Shown here piece after piece: positions 21,337 to 32,395 of a DNA stretch of 64,000 nucleotides; position 1 is the stretch's first letter; each line of letters begins with the position of its first letter. The notes beneath the pieces were generated by a model that searched no databases, had not been told where the DNA came from, and worked only from the letters and a program-made list of their open reading frames with translations. Origin of the DNA: Vandiemenella viatica (Eukaryota; Arthropoda; Insecta; Orthoptera; Morabidae). A program made the translations under genes and the position numbers. The DNA lies in NCBI GenBank assembly GCA_031002005.1, contig CM061918.1, positions 44,738,047-44,802,046 of the forward strand, read 5' to 3'.

Positions 21337-22786
21337 ACTAACTGCTAAGACTGTCAAAAATTACCAGTTGGAGGCAGATTTCTGCTCAGAAATTAAATAA
21401 TTTTTAAAAGTTTTAATAACGCATTTTGTCTGCTACAAAGATGAATATTGTTGCATGAAAATGAAAGATCTTATCGCACGCACATTAATACATTCACCGT
21501 ATCGTGATATAAACGTAATTCCGTAATTCTTTTCTTACTATAGCCGGGACTGGAGAATATAAGGGAAACATCTGTATCGAACTAATATTAATAAACATAA
21601 AGCAACTAAAAATATTGGTGCATGCATTAGTGCGTAATAATAGCGAATCCTTTGGGTATAAATATACCACCTGAAGTCACGTGATTTTAGTGAGTATTAA
21701 AGCAACATGAACTTTAACATCTGAAATGCGCAAACGCAGAACGTTGTAGCGCATGCGCATTTGCTGTGTAACTCGTAACGCGTAACGCTAACAAAATTCT
21801 CCCTACTGCGCCTGAAGAATTTTCACTTCAGTAATAATGATAATCTACGCACGGAATAAAAGTGTTTAACTTCATTACGCAAACCACAGGAATCAGAAGT
21901 AGGCTACTGTGCGGAAGGTTTGGGGGGGATGGGTAACCATCTACTCCTGATAAAAAGGGCGAGGCACGAAACTGTGACAGCATTGTAGAAAATCAGGCGG
22001 ATGGTTCGAAACAAACATATTTCGGATCATTCAAGAGCAAACCAGTTTATGGAAATAATTAAATGGGACGTACGGCCATATTTTGAACGTATCGCATTAA
22101 TTCGTTTCTTGGTCTGCAAAAGATTTGTAGGAACTGTTAGGCAGATCATTCAGAACTTGCATTGTGGTGACTGTGTGGAGGTGATGATACTAATTTACCT
22201 ATATTGAGTGTAGAATACTACTTCAAAGAGTCTTCCTTTATTCCACAGAAATTAACGACTATAAATACAGGATTCGCGAAACAATGTAGATTGTGTATAA
22301 ATCGGACATTTAACGATAATAACGGGAATGAATATCTAACGCCTTCTGATAGGTTTGGAGGAGTCTTTAGTAAAATTATTGATGGAATATGATTAATAGT
22401 AACCTTAAAACAGTTACCGAGCTCTGAAGCATCTATCAGCATTACAGATGTCTCTCCCACGGCCGTAGGCCCGTGATGCACAGAGGTTTGTTTGGCTGCA
22501 TATACAGCAGGGGCTCGCGCCGTTGAATTCGTGCTGACTGCGAGTTGTCGCTAACTGCTGCGTTTCACTTGGTTACCGACAGTCATAGACGGACAACAAT
22601 CGACTGTTAGCGACGTCTTCGTGCAAATGATCGATACCTATCAATATTGACAATGTAAACTGTTACCCAATTTTCTCAATACTTTCACAGACGAATTATG
22701 GTTTCGTAAGTTTACAAGTTAGCCCACAGGGGCGTAAGCTGCAAGGAGTGCAGTTGGCGTGCCGATATAGAGTCCGTCGTATTTCA
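21337..22786. other. unassigned DNA
   Basis: Open frames at 22001-22207 and 22204-22392 (both +) have fairly balanced composition but no recognised motif. No repeat boundaries were found. Confidence 0.35.
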
Positions 22787-22794
22787 CTCTAAAA

Positions 22795-23378
22795 TACAGG
22801 TTCCCAAACTGGGGAAGCACCCCCGTCCTCCCTCCCTATCCCCATGGGGGAATGCGAATATATGTCGGGGGGAAGGGTGCGGGGTATCTTCGCCGCCCGT
22901 GTGGACGATACCATAACAGTACTCAACCCGCGGCCCCAACCCTTTCCATGTGGCCCGAATCCTAGTAATTACAAGCTGGATTTATCTCAAATTCTCAAAA
23001 ATTTGTTACAATGTCAACAGTTCCATTGATGTTAAAATAAATGCTTACTTTTAAATGTGGATTTCTATTGTATTGTAGGTTACTTCGGCCCATCTTGATA
23101 CATAGCAGCAGCGCTTATGAGCCCAGGAAGAAAAATGGTCGAGTCTCGCTACTCTATACCATCTCAAGTTCTTGTCTCCTCCGCAGCATTGTAGTGGTGT
23201 AAAGATTTGTTTTATCATCACATATTTAGTATCTCCTTCTGAGATGTCATTGTTAGTACTGAATAGTAGACATTTACCTTATTTTTAATAGTAAAATTGT
23301 GGTTGGAGTAAGGGTGGCGTGGTACTTTTTTTATTTGGTTGAGAGGAACCGTGATAGGAAAAATTTGTGGTATCCCTA
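22795..23378. mobile_element. non-autonomous hAT-type element with perfect 8-bp target duplication
   Basis: CTCTAAAA flanks both sides (22787-22794 and 23379-23386). The left end TACAGGTTCCCAAACTGGGG and the reverse-complemented right end TAGGGATACCACAAAT are imperfect terminal repeats of hAT character. The interior of 584 bp has C- and G-runs near the left end and no transposase frame. Confidence 0.75.
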
Positions 23379-23661
23379 CTCTAAAAGGGCGCAAATACGC
23401 TGAACTGTACTGTCAACAACTGATCATTGCTGCCGCTTATTATTGTTAGTTAAATTTTGAACTTTGTCTGAGGTAGTCGTTACCGCTACACACTCGCTAA
23501 AACAGTTCTTTGGTGCAACTCCATTTTTTTCTTGAAGAACACGTTTACAAAAACAGTTTACGTCTCTTCATCAGTGACAGTCTTTAAACAAGTCCATTAT
23601 CTGACCGAAGCGAATAGGGCCTAATGTGCTCGCGTACAAAGTTACTTCCGACACCGTACAC

Positions 23662-24524
23662 CAGGAATGGCGAACCTTTATTAATCAACGTGCCATTTTT
23701 TTTTGTAAAGAAATATTGAATGAAACCATGTCGTGCCATCAAACAATCATAAAATTAAATACTATCACCTTAAAACTTTATATTTGCAACCAGGAATATA
23801 GACCTACATTTTTTTATACTAAGCAATAATATCAACAGTTTTAGGTTTATTTAAGTAGATGTAACTAGTGTAACTTCTTTTGTTACAAATTAGATACCAA
23901 ACAACTTATATTAGGTTCATACTTCGTTACTTTTAGCAGCATCCAAGCTGAAGTCTAGTCATCTGACAAATGGTTTCGAAGCGAGTCTTTAATATTATTC
24001 TGGTTCCCTTTTTTGACAAAGAGATTTGTGATTTATTTCATAGTGCTTTTTTTTACAGATGATGTTCTACATATCATTGTTCTAGAACATAAAGCACACA
24101 TCGCTTCATCACCTTTGTAAATCATGTCATATTTCTCAGTCCAAGGTTCAAATTTTCTATTACACTTATCTTGCACATTTTTGAAAGAATTATGCGTAAT
24201 TGGTAAAAGCACTCAACGACGTCAACAAAACCTAAAACGTGAATAAGTTACGTTAGCGCTCCTTCCGCCGCCGCGCCTCCTGCACGTGCTTACTCGGTTC
24301 GTTCGATCAGAAATTTGCTCGTAATACAGCCTTTTTGAGCAATCTTTAGTCGTTCCGGCACAGGTAGTTTCGTTTACGATTAACTTTGTTACTATGATCT
24401 TAAATTATGTAGACGGAAAAGTAAATTATTCATATCGATCAGGTACCTACTTCATTAATGCCGTGCCCAAATTATTTGGTCGCGTGCCATCATTGGCACG
24501 CGTGCCGTTGGTTGGCCATCCCTG
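23662..24524 (-). mobile_element. hAT-type element with BED-finger transposase relic
   Basis: Terminal repeats are CAGGAATGGCGAACC on the left and, reverse-complemented, CAGGGATGGCCAACC on the right. The flanks are CCGTACAC (23654-23661) and CCGTACAG (24525-24532), an 8-bp target duplication with one change. The minus strand carries an N-terminal transposase fragment (23930-24155). Confidence 0.8.
23930..24155 (-). pseudogene. hAT transposase N-terminus, BED zinc-finger remnant
   Basis: Minus-strand reading: KFEPWTEKYDMIYKGDEA followed by MCALCSRTMICRTSSVKKS. The C-x2-C pair and spacing fit the start of a BED-type zinc finger found in hAT transposases and their domesticated ZBED relatives. 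A stop follows STMK and another follows SDD, and no dimerisation domain is present. Confidence 0.6.
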
Positions 24525-24597
24525 CCGTACAGCAACTCGAGAGTCCATGTTCCTCCTCTGCGTATCTATCACACAATTACCAACCTCATGAAACTTA

Positions 24598-24770
24598 CAT
24601 GCTTTCCAGCGCTCTGGCCTCGTATTCGGGATCCCTCCTGATTTCCACTGTCCGTGGTTTCCCGAAATCACCTCAGGTGACTCTCTAAATGGTTCCTTCA
24701 AAAGGCCATGGTCGAATGTCTTTCCGTTTGTAACCTGTCTATCGTGACCTCCACACGGGGCACAGCTCAG
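24598..24770 (+). repeat. SINE, rearranged old copy
   Basis: GCGCTCTGGCCTCGTATTCGG marks the head. The B box and much of the centre are deleted, followed by GTCCGTGGTTTCCCGAAATC and TTCAAAAGGCCATGGTCGAA. The 3' tail is not recognisable. Confidence 0.75.
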
Positions 24771-25747
24771 TAAAGCTTTTCAGAAAGAAACGTCTCGTGT
24801 TTCTTTACTTTTACGTACAGCTATTAAGCTTTTACTTTCGATGACCGTGTCTTAAACTTAAATTTGCTTTTACCTTAGTATGTTTTTTTGGTAGTTTCCA
24901 GCCTGGACGAGAACATCTTAATTGGTCTAGGATATTAGCTGTCTGGTTACAATTTCCAAAAATCCTCGTTTTTTCTTCTTACAATATATGAAGTAAAATG
25001 ATTGTACTACCTCGTCTTTTTTTTTCTACTCTTTCACTTGCAAATACTTATCAATTGTTTCCATCAATAATTTCGCAAGTTAAATCAAACACAACTTTTA
25101 TACCATCACAAATCAGTTACAGGTTCCACTTCTGCGTAACTTATTCTTCCACTACTGTAATAAACTTTATTCAATTCAATTGGTCTTTCAGTTTCGACTC
25201 CATCTAACTGTTTTTCCATTTCCATTCTAATTAACTGTTTTCTAACTTCTGCAGCTTCATTCAGACTGTCGCCGTATTCTTACGTAACCCTAGGCTTTTT
25301 CTTCTCTTCTGCATTCTTCGCTTAATAATTACTCCTTTTCCTCGACTCTAAATTGACCAGTTACTCCTTGCCTCCAGAGATACTCGTAAAATAGGATTAG
25401 TATTGTACCATTGTAATTCGTAATAAAAATAAATTATTTTATATTAATAATTATTAATGTATTTTGGTGATCGCTAAACATTTCTGGGCCCTATTCCTTT
25501 CCCTACTTTAATTAACGTAAACGTTGACGAGCAAAAAAAAAAAAAAATAAAAAAATCGCTATCCATAGTCTACTTATGCTGTGGAACATTTCTCGTAGAA
25601 ATAAGACAAAGATTAAAATAATGTCACACAAAGTTTTTATAAATGTTTGGAGGAATGGTGAGATCACAATGTGGTGAAAGTTTTAGTGTGTTATGGATAG
25701 CTGAATTAATTCGCAGCTTAAAGGTTTGAATTTTATTGTGGTTTCAG
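24771..25747. other. unassigned AT-rich DNA, possible intron
   Basis: No repeat or gene was recognised. If the exon candidate that follows is real, this is intron sequence. Confidence 0.3.
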
Positions 25748-25795
25748 GCACAGCAGAGAAGCGCCCATGAGGAGAATTCCATCTTTACTATTAAG
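25748..25795 (+). CDS. candidate 48-nt internal exon
   Basis: The sequence TTTTATTGTGGTTTCAG ending at 25747 is a good 3' splice site, and AAG followed by GTAAGTG (25796-25802) is an almost ideal 5' splice site. The 48 nt between them are a multiple of three. They are open in phase 0 (AQQRSAHEENSIFTIK) and also in phase +1, and are richer in G+C than the flanking AT-rich DNA. A possible branch-point sequence (AGCTGAAT) lies about 45 bases upstream. The peptide is not recognised and no adjoining exon was found in the window. If real, it is a microexon of a gene whose other exons lie tens of kilobases away. Chance co-occurrence cannot be excluded. Confidence 0.4.
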
Positions 25796-25802
25796 GTAAG
25801 TG

Positions 25803-26080
25803 ACGGCAACGGGCTTTTTGCTGTGGGGAATAACCAGGGGTCATTAGAAGACTTGTAAGTTTTATGCGAGCTGTTCTAATATGAGCTCTTCATTCGAAAT
25901 TACCCATTGAACTTAATTCAGAGTACAAAGGTGGACAGGGTAATGTGCCTTGGCTCGCCTGGTTCCCCGTGACTTCTTGTGTGAAGCTGTCACTGTTGAC
26001 CACCCGCCTGCTTTTTGGTCTCATTTATATCGTAAACATTTCGGCTATGTGAAGCAACCTATGTTCTTTGACTGTGATTG
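25803..26080. other. unassigned DNA after the exon candidate
   Basis: Nothing recognised. It would be the start of the downstream intron. Confidence 0.3.
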
Positions 26081-26084
26081 TCTG

Positions 26085-26365
26085 TTTGTTTGAACGGGAT
26101 TCGCGAAAAAACTACCGCTCGGATTTGGATCGGGGTTAGAATGATGTGGAGCCCGTAGTCTGGGAGGTAAAATAGAGCATGTTTTATTTTGATGTGATTT
26201 CAGAAAGCTGAGAAATTTATTTGATAAACACAATACACGTTAAAATGCTGATCGTATTTTGATGGGCTTTCGAATAATTTACGGATCAAAGTCCTGTGGC
26301 CAAAATAGGATATGTTCCTCTTGGGTTTGATTTCGAAAAGCTGAAAAAGTTGTAATAATTGTCTG
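26085..26365 (+). repeat. RTE-like interspersed repeat, two adjacent partial units
   Basis: The first unit (26085-26235) has TTGAACGGGATTCGCG, TACCGCTCGGATTTGGATCG and AGAGCATGTTTTATTTTGAT. The second (26255-26365) repeats the end of the motif set with GGATCAAAGTCCTGTGGCC and AAAATAGGATATGTTCC. Both belong to the family seen at 6255 and 13736. Confidence 0.55.
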
Positions 26366-27149
26366 CAAAGTATTAACAACTTCTTGTTGAACATGATCCA
26401 CAGATACAGATAAATTATAAGAAACGGTTAACTCCATCTCTGTAGCTTATGAACAGCGCCCCAAACTCGTTTTGTCAAACATATCTTAAAAGGACAGACT
26501 TTCTGCATATTATTATGAGTATATTCACTCGTATGTGGAAAAAAAATCGGGTTCTGAGATATATATTATATTGAAGTGTACCGGTTAATTGTACCTTCTT
26601 TATTCTTTAAAACTTAATATTAGTCAATTATATTTCGATCTAGTTAATTTTATAAGAGAAGGAGCGAGATTACTTTGTGTATCACATAAGTAAAAGACAT
26701 ACACATTAACAAGTCACAGATCTATTAGACTGAGTAAGTAATATTTCAACGACGATCCTTAACACAAACAACTTAAATTACTATCTTAGCTGCTGAGCAT
26801 AAAATCTCAGGTCGACTCGGGTTTATATTTATATATATAAAAAAAAAACACACACATTCAAATGAACAAGCCATTTAAAATCGTACCGTTTCTTGTACCT
26901 GTCTTCAATTCCGTTGCCAAATCATATCAGAACAGTCTTGCATATATCAACAATCTTCCATCGTGGATACTTCAATGAATTAGTCTTGCCGATAGTGTAT
27001 CCATACTCATGTGTGTAGGTCACGTTACGCTCGATCTGTTTTTTCCCCCTCAGAGTACACTAAAAGAGTTTTATTCATTCTTTTCCTTTTGCACCAAGAT
27101 CACACCCATATGGAATGTATCCTATTCTTACATATATATATATACACAC
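26366..27149. other. unassigned AT-rich DNA
   Basis: It contains a short ATATAT and A-run patch near 26828-26850. No gene or repeat was recognised. Confidence 0.35.
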
Positions 27150-27157
27150 ACTATCTT

Positions 27158-27355
27158 TTTTCTGTTCACTCCGAATTGGCGGCTCAGCCATGCTTTCCTG
27201 GCCCCACTCCTTACCCGAGCTGACCACTGTGTCCGTGTAGCCGAGTGGCAAATACACCCTCCGCATGTAGGGGCTGTGGAGTGGGGGATAGAGCAGACTG
27301 ACCTCGAGTCGCCTCTTTTAACTGAACAGACTATAGATTATTCCCCGATAAGACT
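27158..27355 (+). repeat. interspersed repeat with CTGTTCA imperfect inverted ends, copy 1
   Basis: It runs from CTGTTCACTCCGAATTGGCG to a reverse-complemented end CTGTTCAGTTAAAAGAGGCG, so the ends are weakly inverted. The centre contains GTAGCCGAGTGGCAAAT, resembling the A-box region of leucine or serine tRNA, and GGGGATAGAGCAGACTGACC. Paralogues are at 28485-28712 (minus) and 46557-46856. This copy retains an unoccupied CATGTA at 27264-27269, where the 46-kb copy holds a MITE. Confidence 0.65.
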
Positions 27356-27674
27356 CGTTTCACATAGATTTCACGTTTAGTCATGGCTGAACTGTTATGC
27401 AACCAGTAACACGAGACAAGTCCTATCTGAACAGCTGTTTCTTTCCTTTTCAGTAGTGAAAAAGTGTTTCTTCACGACGGAAAAGCACTTAACACAATGA
27501 ACGGCCGTTAACTAACCCGCTGTTACTGTAATATCTGTCATGGCTTACTGTTGTCAGTCTGTAGCACGTTTTTTGTTAAATTCATTGATGAAATAATTCC
27601 GTCTAACGCGACGGCAGAAGTTGCACTTCATAAATTTCCGACTGTCTGACCTTGATGTTAGGCGTAGAGTATCT

Positions 27675-27950
27675 ACACTTATTTAATATTATAAATGTGA
27701 AACTAACTTCCTTTGTTTGTTACGCTTTCACGACTTAATGGTTAAACCGATCTGAATCAAGCTTGACAAGGAAATACTATGCGTTATTAGGAAGGACATA
27801 GCATATATTTTTCTGGATAAATAACATATTTTGTCATCAAATATTGCAAACTAACCGAATGGTGACAAACAGACGGATAGCGTGTGTAATCTCTGTAATG
27901 TTGTATCGGTCACTCAGGCTTTGTTTTTCTCGCAGTCAGTTTGTGGGACA
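27675..27950 (-). repeat. RTE-like tail repeat, complete-looking copy
   Basis: Reverse-complemented it runs CTGACTGCGAGAAAAACAAA, GCCTGAGTGACCGATAC, CACACGCTATCCGTCTG, AGATCGGTTTAACCATTAAG and ends ACATTTATAATATTAAATA. The same order recurs at 51130, 57945, 40930 and, truncated, 49684. The ending TTTATAATATTAGTGTAGAT in a sister copy is typical of RTE-clade LINE 3' ends, so I infer a LINE or LINE-dependent origin. Confidence 0.65.
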
Positions 27951-28484
27951 CGTTTTACATAATTTACAGCACTTCCGTTTCGGATTCTAGCCATGAAATT
28001 TTAACTCCATGCCCACGAAGTTGCAGGTAATAGCTAGTAAGGTAATGATTAACGTTTCTGGTGTCGTCGACTTGTTCTGGTTGGCTACTGACCCTCCATT
28101 GTGCTGGGCTGGGGTCGCCCCCCTCGTTGGCTTGCCCTCCTCTTCACAGTCCGCCTGCTTTTTGTGTGTCCGTCCTCATTGACTGGAATGCTCCCAATCG
28201 GAACCTCATTGAGTGGAGAGCCCACGCACAGCTCCATTCACGGTCCGAGTCTCCACTGAATGGAATACCTGCCCCAGCGGCTCCTAGTCGCTGACACGAG
28301 ATGCCTGCCTTGGGCGTCTCTTGGGCCTGAATGCAGTTGGCCGTCCCGAATGAATCGTTGGAACGTCTGGTGTTACTGTCACTAATTTTGACTCGCTAAT
28401 TAAATTTATAATTTATGCTAAAGTTATAAATTTCGCTGTTGAAAATTAAGAATGAGCCAGAACAATTCAAATGTCCAGCCCGTT
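27951..28484. other. unassigned DNA with a GC-rich block at 28050-28330
   Basis: A plus-strand open frame at 28061-28294 lies in the GC-rich block but shows only low-information Pro/Ser/Leu-rich sequence. No domain or splice pattern was found. Confidence 0.3.
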
Positions 28485-28712
28485 CAGTTAACAGAGGCGG
28501 CTCAAGGTCAGTCAGCTCTATCCCCACTCCGCTACCCTTACCCCTACATGCGGACGGGAAATTGCTGCACGACTACCTGTACACAGCATTCAGCTCGGAG
28601 AGGTTGGAAGGGAAGGGAAGGGAAGGGAAGGGAAGAAAAGGGAAGGGAGGGGTGAGGTGAGGTGAGGTGAGGTGAACATGACCTTGAGCCGCCAGTTTGT
28701 AGTGAACAGGGT
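28485..28712 (-). repeat. interspersed repeat with CTGTTCA ends, copy 2
   Basis: Inverted copy of 27158-27355: GTTCAGTTAACAGAGGCGGC, TCAGTCAGCTCTATCCCCAC, CTACATGCGGACGGG and GAGCCGCCAGTTTGTAGTGA match its reverse complement in order. An expanded GGGAA and GGTGA repeat (28607-28676) replaces the stretch that is pyrimidine-rich in the other copies. Confidence 0.65.
28607..28676 (+). repeat. (GGGAA)n then (GGTGA)n simple repeat
   Basis: Several GGGAA units from about 28607 are followed by five GGTGA units ending at 28675. The expansion sits within the interspersed repeat. Confidence 0.9.
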
Positions 28713-29017
28713 ATAATAAATAATAAGATGATACATCAAATTGGGGCTGTTGTTACTGCAAGGTCGCCAGAATCGCCACGCTGGATTTTATATTTACTGC
28801 CAATGAGATAATGTTTTGTACCAGTGACTCCGACCACGTGGAATTTGATATTTGTGCCGTTGATTCAGCGATAAAATGTCAAAGAATTGTAGGCTGGGTA
28901 TGAAAATGCAGAGTAGTAGCTGGATTTTTTTTCCCCCTATTGGATTTCCTGCCTTGCTTGCAAATTTATGTTGTATGCAAATGTTTTAAATACATTTGCG
29001 TGCAACATTTGTTTCCT
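28713..29017. other. unassigned DNA
   Basis: Nothing recognised. Confidence 0.35.
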
Positions 29018-29185
29018 CGAGCGGTTTGATGACTCAATGGTTACAGTGTTTCATTGTAGATCTAAAGGTCCCCTGCTCGAATCGCGGTCTCTGGTTGGAT
29101 TTTCAAATGCCCTTAACCCGCCCTTCTCCTATGGCATAGCGTACGCTAGATTCCAGATCCCACTTTAAGCTATCTCCCCTGTACC
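29018..29185 (+). repeat. possible second tRNA-like SINE
   Basis: GGTTTGATGACTCAATGGTTACAG resembles a tRNA A-box arm and CCCTGCTCGAATCGCGG a B-box arm at plausible spacing. The body does not match the common SINE. Evidence is limited to the two promoter-like boxes. Confidence 0.35.
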
Positions 29186-29790
29186 CGGTAGGATTACCGA
29201 GTTAAGACAGCCATGACAGAGGCACATGCGCGGCAAATAGGAACTGTTAATCGGTGGTTGAACACCTGGGGGATATCCCAGCTAATAATTTCATCCGAAA
29301 TTGTTTCCACCAACCGTTGAAACCGCCACTAATTCTCAATATTTCATGGTTTTGCTTGACCAATGGGCACATTTCAGTATTAGGGTGGGTTTAATCGAAA
29401 CTTTTATCCCGATGAATTATGTATTTCCCAAAAAAGGTTAAAAAAATTCCCTTATCTTAAAACAACTCATGTTTTTTATGACATAACACACTGATAGTTT
29501 GTATACATACTAATTGCTGCTTACAGTAATCCTCAAAATCTATGCTAGCAACTAAACATGCAGTGTTTGCCATTACATTTGTATGCGAACGTATCGCTGT
29601 CTTTCATAACTGACAGAAACATTGGCAATAGCACCTAAAACCCTGTTTACAGAGAAACTTTGTGAACAACACTGAAGTGTGGCTGTGTATCATTTACAAC
29701 CATAAAATACTCCGAAGCAGTGGTCGCTTCAAGTGGTGAAATAAATATATTTCCAACACTTATATACAACCTAACTGTAGAAGGAAGGGA
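29186..29790. other. unassigned AT-rich DNA
   Basis: Nothing recognised. Confidence 0.35.
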
Positions 29791-29794
29791 CGAG

Positions 29795-30003
29795 AACCAC
29801 TCGAAGGGGAAAAGAGGAAGACACAGGTTCAAGTCCTCGTCTGGCCATTTTAGTTTGTTTTCCAAAATTATCCCCTGCAAATCCCTGGATGATTCCTTCA
29901 AAAAGGCCATGGCCGAATTCCTTCCCCTTCTTGTCCCCAGTTCTTTCCCATCTGTAATGTTCTGGACGTCGAAGAGGCGTAAAGCCATAAGCAAACAAAT
30001 CTT
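29795..30003 (+). repeat. tRNA-derived SINE, head decayed
   Basis: GGTTCAAGTCC keeps part of the B box. The body shows TTCAAAAAGGCCATGGCCGA, ATTCCTTCCCCTTC, and the 3' end ACGTCGAAGAGGCGTAAAGC. Confidence 0.85.
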
Positions 30004-31115
30004 TAATGGGTCCTCAGTGAGACAATAGCACGAACTCGGGTTGTTCTAGTTGCCTAGTAGTGGCATTGCTTGGTAACCCACGACAGGACAGTGAAACCAT
30101 GTAGGCAGCGTTATGGTTCCGCTTTTCAGTAACTGTCTATTCGTCTGATTGACGATATTAAATTAACGTGACGTTGACGGATCGCACCCCCTGTCATTAG
30201 CCATTAGCAGAGTTGTTGGAGAGGGGTCGAAATGCTCACTCAGGCCTGCCAACCTGATAACACAACACCCTTCCGTTCATTATGGCTGACATAATATGTT
30301 CATAACAAGGCCGTCTCAATACGTCTATAATGGAGACTTATGACTCATCTCGTTTTTAATAATCTATACTATAATTTCTAGGCTCAGCCCGTATTCATCT
30401 CGATAGTTTTTGGCAGTGACGTCACACTCCAGTCCTTGGTTTTCGGAATAACTGCGGCCATATTCGAGGTTACGACCGTTATTTAATTCTGAAGCAATGA
30501 ATTGCTAGGGCACTTTCACTAAGTTTACATTGCGTATCATTTCATTTTAAATTAAATATGTCAATTTAGTCGAAAACAAATGGTAAAACTTTATAACTGA
30601 TTCAATGAATTCCTTCCCGTCATTGCCATATTTCAATCTCTGCTATCACATTGGTGGCCATCTTTAGGTATTTACTTTGGTCATGAGATTTGAGGTTATT
30701 AAAAGTAAAAACGTGTTGTATTTACTGTTAACGTTGTGTGGATGTTCATCGTATTCTGGTTCATTACGTTATTTCGTGTATTTCTCTTAACTATTTATCG
30801 AGCTTAAAAGCTAGATCAACCAGTTTTATTTATTTCGTTTTATTTGCTTTTCATGTTTTGTGTGGGTTCACCGTAGCCGCATTTTTGGGAACTAATCTAG
30901 ATCCCTGACCGTACAAAGTCCCTAGCCTTCACCAATTGACAGTAGAATGTGAGGAGTGTTTACATTTGTCTCACCCGGCAGACTTTGTGCTGCCTGAGCG
31001 TAGTTTTTTGCCTCTATATGTATAGAAATGAATGCAAAAATTAGTTATCGGACCAATGACAACACAACGATGCATTTTGTAATAATGATCTTATCGCAAT
31101 TGAACGCCGCGTTTT
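30004..31115. other. unassigned AT-rich DNA
   Basis: No gene or interspersed repeat with a paralogue in this window was recognised. Confidence 0.35.
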
Positions 31116-31388
31116 TTAGATCGATTTTCGTTCTTGATCGATTCTGCCGTGAGCGGTCAGCTTCACGTTGTGTTGCAGCAGTTCTTGAAGCGGAAGCTCG
31201 CACTCGCAAGTTTTCAACTCGTGCGTTCGCTCTTCAGATGTTTCAGAATCTCTTGAAGTACTGACTCTGATTCTTATCGTTTCCCGTCGCGCGTGTAACT
31301 CTTCAGTTGTTTGAGCAGTATCTTGCAAAATTTGAATTTTTCTGGGTGGCATTTCAGTACTTAATGTTTGGTGACAGATGAGGCGTCC
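31116..31388 (-). pseudogene. possible Helitron-associated N-terminal fragment
   Basis: The minus-strand frame includes LHARRETIRIRVSTSRDSET and SEERTHELKTCE. This charged RLE-RR--SR-SET-E-R pattern resembles the repetitive N-terminal segments that precede the helicase in many arthropod Helitron proteins. No Rep or helicase motif and no Helitron 3' hairpin were found nearby. Confidence 0.35.
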
Positions 31389-31639
31389 CATGATAGTTTA
31401 GTTGTGTGTGAACAAAATAAATCGCATATAAACAAAAGTAGAATGGAATGCCATTCGCCTATAAACAAATAAAGAATGGAAAATAATATCTTTACTCAAA
31501 TACCTAAGTATACAAATAGCGCCATCTAGAATAATAATAATAATAGTAAAAACAATTTACTCTATGGGCATTTATACATACGATTTTAAAATCTTTTAAG
31601 GTTTTGAACTGTTTTGTATTTCCTGCTCGGGGACTACTA

Positions 31640-32393
31640 CAGTAGAACTCCAGCTATCCAAACTCCGACGTTCCGAATCACTTAAAACAGCCACATTAAG
31701 ATGTGCATGGAACAAGTTGAAAGGCATATACACTGAAGAAGAGAAGGAAAACGAGAAAAAGGAATCTCAAGAAAAGGAAAGGGAAGAGACAGGAGAAGAT
31801 GAGGAAGCCGTGTCACTTGAGGAATTCGGAGAAATTCTTCTGAAAATTTCTGGATGTTCAGAAGTTAGTGCTGAAGATATAGGAGAGTGGGTGATTCGGC
31901 AGATCCTGGGTATGAAATTCTAAATGATGATGAACTGATTGAACGTGTGAGAGAAGAAAGTGTCGAGGAAGAAGATGACCTTAATGTCGAAGTTGAAGCA
32001 GACACGGTACCATCAGCTAGTGAAGCATTTGCCGGCCTTGAAACTGCGTTGAAGTGGATGGAACGTCAGCCCTAGTGTGACCACATGCAACTTCTCACTG
32101 TCAAGCGGATGAATACAGTCAAACAGCTTACTCTGACAGAGATGTTCAGCAAGCAACGACTTTTATTTACAGTACAGTACGCAACATACTGTACTAATGT
32201 ACAGCATCTGTAAGTCGCTTAACATGTCAAAGTGCTGCCTTTTCATTTAATTAATTAAGAGCTTTTTTCTTTAAAAATAGTTTTTTCTCCCTTTTTCAAC
32301 ATACATTAATTAAAACAGACCCTTTTTTGGAAAAAATCCAATTATCCGAATGGGGTCCGGTGTCAATTGATTCGCATAATTGGAGTTCTATTG
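31640..32393 (+). mobile_element. Tigger-like element, internally deleted
   Basis: Terminal repeats are CAGTAGAACTCCAGCTATCC on the left and, reverse-complemented, CAATAGAACTCCAATTATGC on the right. TA flanks both sides (31638-31639, 32394-32395). This is the CAGTNGAAC--C--TTATCC style of Tigger elements. It contains the C-terminal transposase remnant at 31700-32100. Confidence 0.85.
31698..32072 (+). pseudogene. Tigger transposase C-terminal remnant
   Basis: The reading starts CAWNKLKGIYTEEEK, the conserved W-KL segment of Tigger-type transposases. It continues through an acidic linker (EKEREETGEDEEAVSLEEFG) and, after a frameshift near 31900, into NDDELIERVREESVEEEDDL and SEAFAGLETALKWMERQP. 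The last motif matches the ALDTALKWLE-Q end of the family. The DDE core is deleted, so the element cannot transpose on its own. Confidence 0.8.
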
Positions 32394-32395
32394 TA

